DNA of 18,874 nt, taken from positions 1 to 18,874 of the forward strand of contig SCUC01000211.1 of NCBI GenBank assembly GCA_004322375.1, read 5' to 3'. Each line of letters starts with the position of its first letter. Position 1 is the first letter of the stretch. Below the pieces are notes generated by a model. The model ran no database searches. It was not told the DNA's origin and worked only from the letters and a program-made list of their open reading frames with translations. The translations under genes and the position numbers were made by a program. Origin of the DNA: Bacteroidota bacterium. GTDB lineage: Bacteria; Bacteroidota; Ignavibacteria; UBA10030; SZUA-254. Shown piece after piece: positions 7,846 to 16,400 of this stretch.

Positions 7846-8844
7846 ATGACAGAACAACAACCAATTCAAAATGATGTTGAAGCGGTAGCTTCGCTCAAAA
7901 AGGGGCTCGATGCAATGAAGCAGGAAATCGGCAAAGTTATCGTCGGACAGGAGACGGTTATCGAGCATTTGCTGATTGCGATGCTCGCGCGGGGTCATTG
8001 CCTGCTTGTCGGTGTGCCGGGACTTGCAAAAACATTGCTCATCAAGACACTCGCACAAGTGCTCGATTTACAGTTTAGCCGGATTCAATTCACTCCCGAT
8101 TTGATGCCCAGCGATATTACCGGCACGGAAATTATTGAAGACGACCGCGCGACGGGAAGCAAAGCATTTAAATTTATTCGTGGACCGATATTCGCGAACA
8201 TTGTTCTTGCCGATGAAATAAACAGAACTCCCCCGAAAACCCAGGCAGCTCTCCTTGAGGCTATGCAGGAGCATCATGTTACCGCAGCAGGGCAGACCTA
8301 CCGGCTATCGGAGCCTTTCTTCGTTCTTGCTACGCAAAATCCTATCGAACAGGAAGGAACATACCCTCTGCCGGAAGCGCAGCTTGACCGCTTCATGTTC
8401 AATCTTTGGCTCGATTACCCCAGCCACGTTGAAGAATTACAGATTGTGAAATCAACGACAAGCATGTATCAACCGACTCTTACGCATCTTCTCGGAGCCC
8501 ACGAAATAATAACGTTCCAGGATCTCGTACGGAGAGTGCCGGTAGCAGACCACGTTATCGAATACGCAGTCAGCATGGTGGCGAAAACGAGAACCACTTC
8601 TCCTTCCGTACCGCAATTCATCAAAGACTGGCTGAGCTGGGGAGCCGGTCCCCGCGCTTCCCAGTACCTGATCTTAGGCGCAAAAACGCGCGCCATATTA
8701 CAAGGGAGACACACGCCGGATATCGAGGACGTGCGCGCGATCGCTATTCCCGTTCTGCGTCACCGTATTGTGCCGAATTTCAATGCAGAGGCAGATGGCG
8801 TTACAGCCATCCAAATTGTCGAAAAGCTTCTTGCATCCGATTAA
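7846..8844 (+). CDS. MoxR-family AAA+ ATPase
   Basis: A 332-residue cytoplasmic ATPase, the normal length for MoxR. Walker A is GVPGLAKT (56-63), Walker B IVLADE (119-124) followed by INR, sensor 1 ATQNP (162-166), then the family segment IEQEGTYPLPEAQLDRF (167-183), and a C-terminal lid domain. MoxR proteins act as chaperone-like ATPases, commonly paired with vWA proteins in the MIDAS-dependent manner and often encoded beside a DUF58 gene. AGGGA at 7835-7839 lies 6 bases before the ATG and supports the start. It follows the SurA-like gene by 35 bases. The expected DUF58 gene is absent; instead a repeat element begins directly after the stop codon, then a protease gene, then a vWA gene. Confidence 0.95.
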   Translation: MTEQQPIQNDVEAVASLKKGLDAMKQEIGKVIVGQETVIEHLLIAMLARGHCLLVGVPGLAKTLLIKTLAQVLDLQFSRIQFTPDLMPSDITGTEIIEDDRATGSKAFKFIRGPIFANIVLADEINRTPPKTQAALLEAMQEHHVTAAGQTYRLSEPFFVLATQNPIEQEGTYPLPEAQLDRFMFNLWLDYPSHVEELQIVKSTTSMYQPTLTHLLGAHEIITFQDLVRRVPVADHVIEYAVSMVAKTRTTSPSVPQFIKDWLSWGAGPRASQYLILGAKTRAILQGRHTPDIEDVRAIAIPVLRHRIVPNFNAEADGVTAIQIVEKLLASD

Positions 8845-9052
8845 CAGCCCGGGTATGAAACTGTCCGAGAACTCTCAGAATCGTTACCCTGAGGTCAAGC
8901 AATGGCAATTCATTGTTATTCCGGTTGATGACAAACTATGTGCAGGGGATTACTTTACCTCTACCCATCCCGCCAACATGCATCGGGTTTTCCGGAATCC
9001 GTTTTGCCCTTCCCTACTGCGTAGGGAAGGGATAGGTCAAGTAATGAAAACC
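8845..9052 (+). repeat. Truncated copy of the MITE-like element (copy B)
   Basis: Directly after the moxR-type stop (8842-8844) the sequence becomes homologous to the complement of 3235-3455. Matching blocks are GAAACTGTCC (8857-8866), CCTGAGGTCAA (8888-8898), TCATTGTTATT (8910-8920), ACCCATCCCGCCAAC (8963-8977), TGCATCGGGTT (8979-8989), CGTTTTGCCCTT (9000-9011) and finally AAGTAATGAAAAC (ending about 9051). It lacks the second terminal repeat seen in copy A. Its core is a perfect hairpin with 11-bp arms (9007-9017 and 9021-9031) and a 3-base loop. The ATG of the protease gene lies within the last conserved block. Confidence 0.72.
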
Positions 9053-11134
9053 CCACGGACAGCTTCTATGCATTTCGTTGTCTCGATTCTGCTTTTGTTC
9101 ACGTTCGTTCTTGCGACGGGCATCGTAAGCCCGCTTCATGCTACGGAGAACAACAAGTATTGGGTTTATTTTACGGATAAGGGAACAGGCATTCCTTCAT
9201 CAGGCGCCTTAGGCAAGTATAGCGGCGCGTATCAACAAGCCGTTGGGCAACTTTCCACGCGAGCCTTACAACGCCGCGCAAAAGTTCTTCCCGCAGAATC
9301 TCTCGTGGACGCATCTGACGCGCCTCTCTATGAACCGTACATCAATACGGTGTTGCACTATGGAGCAACTCTCCGCCAACAAAGCAGATGGTTAAATGCG
9401 GCAAGCGTTGTAGCATCCGCGGAACAAGTTCAAGCTATTGCCTTGCTTCCCTTTGTTCGTTCCGTTGTTCAGGTAATAACTGTTCGCGGAACGCCGCTCC
9501 CTCAAGACAACGTTGCAACTTCCCGTACGCTTTTCTCTGCTACCTCCTACGACTACGGTCCATCGTTTGATCAAGTTGACATGATTCGCGCAACAACGAT
9601 GCACGAGCTTGGAATCACCGGAAAGGAAGTACGAATAGGAATGCTCGACTCCGGGTTCCGATGGAAAACCCACGAAGCGCTTCAAGGACGGAATATCGTT
9701 GACGAGTATGACTTTATTTTCCATGATGATGTGACGTCGAATCAATCGAACGATGTATCATCGCAAGACCAGCATGGCACAATAACCCTTTCAACGCTGG
9801 GGGGATTTAAGGAAGGAAAGCTTATCGGTCCGGCATTCGACGCGGAATTTCTTCTTGCGAAAACAGAATTCATTCCAAGCGAGACTCAAGTTGAAGAAGA
9901 TGACTGGGCAGCCGGGCTGGAATGGCTTGAAGCTAACGGCGCAGATATTGTCAGCAGTTCCGTCGGGTATAATATTTTCGATGACGATAGCGGCTACACA
10001 TGGGAAGATGGCGATTTTAACGGAAGAACCTCCGTAACGGCTCAGGCGGCAATACGGGCTGCCCGTCTGGGAGTTCTCGTCTGCACCTCGATGGGGAATG
10101 AGGGCAACGGCAACGGCATCGAGGGAACTATGCTCACTCCAGCCGATGCCGACAGCATACTTTCTGTTGGCGCAATATCATTAATCAGAACTCTTCCCTA
10201 TTTTAGCTCAACGGGACCTACCAACGATGGACGCATAAAGCCCGACGTTGTGGCGCCGGGAGTCAGTATCTACTGCGCTCTTCCGGGGAAACGAACATAC
10301 GGATACCAGCAGGGAACGTCGCTTGCCGCTCCTCTTGCAGCAGGTTGCGCCGCTCTCGTTCTTTCTGCAAGGCCTGAGCTGACTGCATTGGAGGTTCGGG
10401 ATGCGCTTCGCACTACAGCCGATACGGCGAATAACTCTTCTCATCACCAGTTCCCGAATAATTACCTCGGATGGGGAATTACGGACGCCGTTGCAGCGGC
10501 GTTATCATTCGGTCCAATCTTCAGCAATCAACCGGTTATTCATAATAGTATTGTATCTACGGATATCGTAAGCAAGTTCGGCATCAAACCGGATTCCGTT
10601 ATGCTCTATTACAAGACAGAAAATAACGCGTCCTATACTCCTCTTCCCATGGAGCTGGATTCTGCAATGATGTTTGCAACCTCGGGAAGGTATAGCGCTG
10701 CGCTTCCTTCTCTTCCTTCCGGCTCCGTTGTTCAATTTTTTATTGAAGCGCGTGATAGCGCTGGCAACTCGTATCAAAGCCCGGCTCCAATTTTCAACAA
10801 ACAGTGGCAGCTTTGCTGCGGCTCCTCCGGCGTTTGGAGCGGCAGCGGAATTCCTGAACAGAACATGCTGTTACAGAATTATCCTAACCCGTTCAACTCC
10901 TCGACAACAATTCATGTTCAGACAACGCAGTGCGAACGAGCGCAGGTCGTTGTTCATGCAGTAAACGGTCAAGCAATAAAAACGTTATTTGATGGCGTTA
11001 CGACGCCGGAAGCTCTTCAACTGGTCTGGGATGGCAATAACGAGCAGGGAACCTCAGTGGCAAGCGGCATCTATTTTGTAAGAGTAACAACGCCAAGCTT
11101 CACTTCTTCAACAACGATGTTGTTGCTCCGGTAG
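9044..11134 (+). CDS. T9SS-sorted subtilisin-like (S8) serine protease
   Basis: A 696-residue exported protease. An n-region with K2 and R6 precedes a hydrophobic signal core (about 10-30), likely cut near LHA. Residues about 35-150 look like an inhibitory propeptide. The S8 catalytic triad is visible: D202 in GMLDSGF, H244 in DQHGT, S426 in GTSLAAP, with oxyanion N352 in GNEG. A beta-rich region (about 480-590) follows, and the C-terminus (about 610-696; LLQNYPNPFNSS, VASGIYFVRV, MLLLR) is a type IX sorting domain, so the protein should be exported across the outer membrane and secreted or surface-attached. The ATG at 9044 gives the best signal peptide; ATG 9068 is an alternative. The frame is open to 8768, but that would enter the repeat and moxR. 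The start codon lies inside the repeat. The vWA gene follows after 3 bases. Confidence 0.92.
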   Translation: MKTPRTASMHFVVSILLLFTFVLATGIVSPLHATENNKYWVYFTDKGTGIPSSGALGKYSGAYQQAVGQLSTRALQRRAKVLPAESLVDASDAPLYEPYINTVLHYGATLRQQSRWLNAASVVASAEQVQAIALLPFVRSVVQVITVRGTPLPQDNVATSRTLFSATSYDYGPSFDQVDMIRATTMHELGITGKEVRIGMLDSGFRWKTHEALQGRNIVDEYDFIFHDDVTSNQSNDVSSQDQHGTITLSTLGGFKEGKLIGPAFDAEFLLAKTEFIPSETQVEEDDWAAGLEWLEANGADIVSSSVGYNIFDDDSGYTWEDGDFNGRTSVTAQAAIRAARLGVLVCTSMGNEGNGNGIEGTMLTPADADSILSVGAISLIRTLPYFSSTGPTNDGRIKPDVVAPGVSIYCALPGKRTYGYQQGTSLAAPLAAGCAALVLSARPELTALEVRDALRTTADTANNSSHHQFPNNYLGWGITDAVAAALSFGPIFSNQPVIHNSIVSTDIVSKFGIKPDSVMLYYKTENNASYTPLPMELDSAMMFATSGRYSAALPSLPSGSVVQFFIEARDSAGNSYQSPAPIFNKQWQLCCGSSGVWSGSGIPEQNMLLQNYPNPFNSSTTIHVQTTQCERAQVVVHAVNGQAIKTLFDGVTTPEALQLVWDGNNEQGTSVASGIYFVRVTTPSFTSSTTMLLLR

Positions 11135-11137
11135 CGT

Positions 11138-13309
11138 ATGCTTGTTGCTGAACTTTCTTTCTCGCTTCAGGGAAATCTTTTTCTCGTCTTCCTGCTGATG
11201 CTTATCGGGATCGGGCTGGCAGTCCTGTTTTATCGCTACACTCTACCGCCTCTTCCTCCGGCGCGAAGAATCGTGCTTTCTTCCCTGCGTTCCCTGATAC
11301 TCTGCGCGCTTCTCCTGCTATTCTTCGAGCCGATTCTTCGTCTTATTCAACGCGACATGCAAGCTCCCGGAGTTGCCGTCCTCGTTGATAATTCACAGAG
11401 CATGACGTTGACCGATGGAGCCACACTGCGCGGGGAAGCAGTACGGCAATTTCTCAAGAGTGAACCCCTGAAAAATTTTGCCTCAACATCGGAAACGCGA
11501 ACATACGCCTTTTCTTCAACGCTTCCCAAAGCGACACTCGAATCTCCGGATTCGTTACACTTCACAGGTGAGACAACCAATCTCTTTGAAGCGATAAAAC
11601 AGCTTCGTACCCGGCTCGTACCTGAAAACATTCAGGCGGTCGTCCTTGTTTCGGACGGCAACTTCACGGTCGGAAAAAATCCGTTATACGATGCCGAGGA
11701 GCTCGGAATTCCTCTCTTTACAGTAGGAGTTGGAGATACCGTTGAGCAAAAGGATTTGCTTGTAGAGAAGGTTGTAACCAACACCATTGCGTATGCAGAA
11801 ACGCGTCTGCCTGTCGAGGTAACAATTAAGAGTTCGGGCTTCGGGGGAGAAAACGTGGAGGTGACGATGAGAGAGGGCGCGACTATTCTCGATAGAAAAG
11901 TAATAATGCTGGAACATGGAGTTCGGGAATTCCCGCTCCGGTTGACGGTTGAGCCGCGGGAAGAGGGGACGAGAAAATATACAATCACCGTTTCAGAATT
12001 GCCGGGCGAGCTTACGACGAAAAACAACGTGCAATCCGTATTCGTTAAAGTTCTAAAAAGCAAGCTCCGCGTATTGCTTCTTGCAGGAGCGCCTAACCCC
12101 GACGTGGCAGCAGTCCGGCAGGCATTACTGAAGGAGCAGCATTTTACCGTGAGCGCGCGAATTCAAAAAAACGGCCAGGAATTTTACGAGGGAAGAGTAA
12201 CGCAAGCATTGCTTGATAGCGCAGACTGTTTTGTTCTCATCGGTTTTCCGTCGAGAGGAACGCCATCACAAATTATCCAGCAGGTGAAAGCCGGAATAGC
12301 AGAGAGAAAAAAGCCGCTCCTCTTTATCAATGCGAAAACGACCGATTACCAGAAGCTGGGGCAGCTTGAACCCGAGCTTCCTTTTTCCTGGTCAGGCATC
12401 AATCCGTCCGAACTCTCCATCTTCGCGACAATTCCGGATAAACAAAAAACGAACACTCTTGTTCATTTAGGCGGCTCGGTTACATCGGAAACATGGGGCG
12501 AGATGCCTCCCATCTATAAATCGCATACATCCTTCCGGCTGAAACCGGAATCAGAGCTGCTTGCCTCCGTGCGAATTCAGAACGTCGTCTTGCCGGAGCC
12601 ACTTCTCGCCATTCGCAGCATCAACCGGATCAAATCATTTGCCATAACGGGATACGGTATCTGGCGATGGCAGCTGCTTGCCGATGAAAATAATGAACAA
12701 AGCGCGTTGTTTCAGGAACTCCTCGTCAATGCGGTACGCTGGCTCACGACAAAAGACGAGGGGAAGAACCTGCGCGTGACCCCGACAAAAGAATCGTTCA
12801 CGACAGCCGAACCTCTTGAGTTCACAGCGCAGCTTTATGACGAACAATTTCGTCCGATTGACGACGCGGAGGTAACGCTGGTGATGCAGAACGGAACAGC
12901 GACCAAAGAAATTGCTTTAAACGCGATGGGAAACGGAATGTTTGAGGGCGCAGGCGAGAGTATTGGCGAAGGGGATTATACGTTCACCGCAAAAGCGGAA
13001 ACGGACGGAAGAACCCTTGGCGCGGACAACGGCAAGTTCACCGTCGGGCTGATGAACGTAGAATTTTTAGAGACAAAAATGAACAAGCCTCTGCTCGAAC
13101 AGCTTGCGTATAGAACGAACGGAAAATATTATCACATCAGCTCGGCGCAGCAGCTTGCCGATGATATTAAATCTTCTGCTCAATTCACGACAAAGGAAGT
13201 CGTTCAATCCTCCGAAATCGAGCTCTGGAACTGGCATTACCTTGCGGGCATCATCATCCTGCTTCTCGCTGTTGAATGGTTTCTGCGAAAGCAAAGCGGG
13301 ATGATTTGA
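11138..13309 (+). CDS. Membrane-anchored vWA protein with glutamine-amidotransferase-like middle domain
   Basis: A 723-residue inner-membrane protein. Two N-terminal transmembrane helices (about 14-34 and 46-66) precede a von Willebrand A domain with an intact MIDAS: DNSQS (D84, S86, S88), T146/T147 and D173 in VLVSDGNF. Residues about 205-305 look like a beta-sandwich, about 310-510 resemble a class I glutamine-amidotransferase fold (VLLLAGAPN, DCFVLIGFPS) with no recognisable catalytic cysteine elbow, and about 540-640 form another beta-sandwich. A last transmembrane helix is at 701-716. This architecture recurs in MoxR/vWA gene clusters, where the vWA is thought to bind partner proteins through the metal site. 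The start lies 3 bases after the protease stop with no ribosome binding site, suggesting translational coupling. The 103 bases after the stop hold no clear terminator or promoter. Confidence 0.85.
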   Translation: MLVAELSFSLQGNLFLVFLLMLIGIGLAVLFYRYTLPPLPPARRIVLSSLRSLILCALLLLFFEPILRLIQRDMQAPGVAVLVDNSQSMTLTDGATLRGEAVRQFLKSEPLKNFASTSETRTYAFSSTLPKATLESPDSLHFTGETTNLFEAIKQLRTRLVPENIQAVVLVSDGNFTVGKNPLYDAEELGIPLFTVGVGDTVEQKDLLVEKVVTNTIAYAETRLPVEVTIKSSGFGGENVEVTMREGATILDRKVIMLEHGVREFPLRLTVEPREEGTRKYTITVSELPGELTTKNNVQSVFVKVLKSKLRVLLLAGAPNPDVAAVRQALLKEQHFTVSARIQKNGQEFYEGRVTQALLDSADCFVLIGFPSRGTPSQIIQQVKAGIAERKKPLLFINAKTTDYQKLGQLEPELPFSWSGINPSELSIFATIPDKQKTNTLVHLGGSVTSETWGEMPPIYKSHTSFRLKPESELLASVRIQNVVLPEPLLAIRSINRIKSFAITGYGIWRWQLLADENNEQSALFQELLVNAVRWLTTKDEGKNLRVTPTKESFTTAEPLEFTAQLYDEQFRPIDDAEVTLVMQNGTATKEIALNAMGNGMFEGAGESIGEGDYTFTAKAETDGRTLGADNGKFTVGLMNVEFLETKMNKPLLEQLAYRTNGKYYHISSAQQLADDIKSSAQFTTKEVVQSSEIELWNWHYLAGIIILLLAVEWFLRKQSGMI

Positions 13310-13412
13310 GGCTCTATGACTTGCCTCACAAGCGCCTACCCCACCTGACAAAGTTCTCCTGATTTTTTCTTATTTTGTATCATACCTTTTTATTATTTGA
13401 CAAAGAATTATA

Positions 13413-16400
13413 ATGCTTAAAGCAGTCAGTTATGCCCTTATTTCCCTTTTCACTCTTTCACTTTTACCCGCCCAGCAATGGAAAGCCAACCTGAAAGAAG
13501 ACGAACGAAATTTTTATGAAATTCAGCGTTCGTTTAATCAATTTTGGGAGGGGAAAGACACAAAGCAAAAAGGCAAGGGGTGGAAGCAATTTAAGCGGTG
13601 GGAGTGGTTTTGGCAGCCGCGTGTGGGACCCGCGGGCGAGCTTCCGGCGCCGGACATCCTTGCTGCAAGAATGAAAGAGTATAACCTCAGGAATCAATCG
13701 CAAAACGTTTCAGCCGCGGGGTGGTCGCTCATCGGACCTGCTGTCGTTCCATCAAACGAAGGCGGGGCGGGAAGATTAAACTGTGTCGCCGTCCATCCGA
13801 CAACTACCAATATTATTTTTGTCGGCTCCGCATCCGGAGGCTTGTGGAAATCAACCGATGGCGGCTCCTCATGGACGACAAACACGGATGCTTTCGGCAC
13901 GCTCGGAATTACTGCAATCGTTTTCGACCCGACCAATCCCGACATTATGTATATCGCAACCGGCGACGCGGATGCCGGCGATACGTATAGCATTGGAGTT
14001 TTAAAATCATTAGACGGCGGCACGACATGGAACCCAACCGGATTGAACTATTCGACCTCCTCAGTGACAACTATTCGCGCTCTTGTTATCCATCCGACGA
14101 ATGCGAATATCCTTCTTGCAACAACAGGTGGCGGAATTTACCGCACAACGAACGCGGGAACCAACTGGATATCTGTCGCGACGGGAAGTTTCCGCGACCT
14201 CGAAGTCAATCAATCTGACCCTACCGTTTGGTACGCGACACGAAACTCTTATGGAGTATATAAATCCACAAACACGGGAACATCGTTTGCATTGATAAGC
14301 GGAGCCGGACTTCCCTCTGTTGGCTTCGGCAGGGTTGGAATTGCAATTGCCAAATCTTCTCCCAATACCGTGTATGCGCTTTTCGTCAATGGGAATGAAG
14401 GATTTTATGGATTGTATCGCACAACAAATGCAGGCTCAAGCTGGTCGCTGCAATCAAGCACCCCGAATATTCTTTCATGGGATGGCACTGGAAATGATGG
14501 ACAGGGTTGGTATGATTTAGTTCTCGACGTTGACCCTTCGAATGCAAGCGTTGTCTATGCTGGCGGAGTCAACATGTATAAATCAACCACAAACGGCGCA
14601 TCATGGACTAAGATAACGCATTGGTACTCCGGCGCAGGCTACCCGTATATCCATGCCGACCAGCACGGAATGACGTTTCATCCGGGTAACAGCAGCACGT
14701 TGTATGTCGGCAACGATGGCGGATTGTTCAAATCAACCACCGGCGGCTCGTCATGGACTGATTTGAGCGGCGGGCTTGCGATTTCTCAATTCTACCGGCT
14801 TGGCACATCGCAAACAAACGTCAACCGTATTTACGCGGGCGCACAGGATAACGGAACCGACCGCGTCCTGAACGGCGCGTGGGCTCAAATTCTCGGAGGG
14901 GATGGTATGGAGACGCTTATAGATTATACGAACGAGAACGTCGGGTATGCAGAGATTTATTATGGCGATATTTACCGGACGACAAACGGAGGAAATTCAT
15001 TCTCGTATATTTCCGGCAGCTTGGCTGAAAGCGGCGGGTGGGTTACGCCATATATTATCAATCCCGTGAATCCGTATTCGCTCTATGTCGGCACAACGAA
15101 AGTATATAAAACAACGAATCGGGGCAGTAGCTGGTCAACCATCAGTGGTTCGTTAACAGGCGGCACCCTTGTTTCTCTAGCGATTGCAAAATCGGATACG
15201 AACAGATTATACGCTGCTGATTATTCGTCGGTATTTACAACAACCAACGGCGGCGGCACGTGGACGAACATCACCAGCGGGCTTCCGTCCGCTTCTAAAA
15301 CGTATATCGCCGTTAATCCTAATGACCCGCTTACCGCCTTTGTTACGCTCTCCGGTTATGGAAGCCAGAAAGTGTATAAGACAACCAACGGCGGCAGTTC
15401 ATGGACGAACGTATCATCCGGGCTGCCAAGCATACCCGTTAATTGCGTTGCCATTCATCCGACGTTACCGAACAAAGTATATGTTGGAACGGACGTTGGA
15501 GTCTATTACTCATCCGATGCGGGAAGCTCATGGCAGCAATTTTCACTCGGCTTGCCGAATGTTGTGGTGAATGAGTTAGAATTCCACACGGCGACAAACA
15601 AGCTGCGCGCTGCGACATACGGGCGCGGCATCTGGGAAACCGCTCTCGGCGCCGGGTCTGGAAGCATTTTCGGCACAGTCTTTTTCGATGCCAACAATAA
15701 TGGAACTCCGGATATTGGCGAGCAAGGCTTGCCGAATTGGAATGTTCAGATTTCCGGGGACACATCGCTTTCCTACTCTACCGATGCCAGCGGGAATTAT
15801 GTCTTCTCCGGATTAAACGATGGAGTGTTCACCGTTACACTTGAGCAGCAAAATGGCTGGACGCTTAAATCTCCCTTAGAAGGCTCATACACGCTGACGA
15901 TTACCGACGGCTCTACATATGGCGGGAAAAACTTCGTCAATTATGTTCCGGGAATATACGAAAGCTTTGAGGGAACGTCCTTCCCTCCCTCCGGATGGAC
16001 AACAAGGATTGTTGCCGGGGATTCAGGGTGGCGACGCACAGCGATAACGCCGCGAAGCGGAACGAATGCAGCGTACAACAGGTATCAAACGGCTGGAACT
16101 GCCGGCAGCAAAATGTTAATTACAAAACAACTCGCGTTCGGGATAGGGAATAAAGAGGCGCGGTTCTGGCTGAGGAGAGATAACCCTCAGGACCGTCAGC
16201 CTGATACATTGAAGATCAAGCTCTCGTTTACCGATAGCCTGCCTTCGAGCTTTACGACAACGGTTGCATCGTTTTATTCCGGCGATACAACATCCGGCGA
16301 TACGAATGTCTATTCGACAACGTATAAAGAGTTCGTTGTTTCGCTCAACGGTTTTTCGGGACCCTTCTATCTGGCATTCGACCATCAGGATAACAACGGG

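Noticed and set aside
8768..9043. Open frame extending the protease gene 92 codons upstream
   Set aside because: It overlaps the end of the moxR-type gene in another frame and crosses the repeat; the signal peptide would become internal.
13397..13416. TTGACA and TATAAT upstream of the large cargo gene as a promoter
   Set aside because: The two hexamers are only 6 bases apart and the second overlaps the start codon, so they cannot act as a -35/-10 pair.
13850..15530. Regularly spaced similar DNA blocks that could suggest a CRISPR array or tandem repeat
   Set aside because: They encode the Asp-box motifs of a continuous reading frame and vary at third codon positions, so they are protein repeats.
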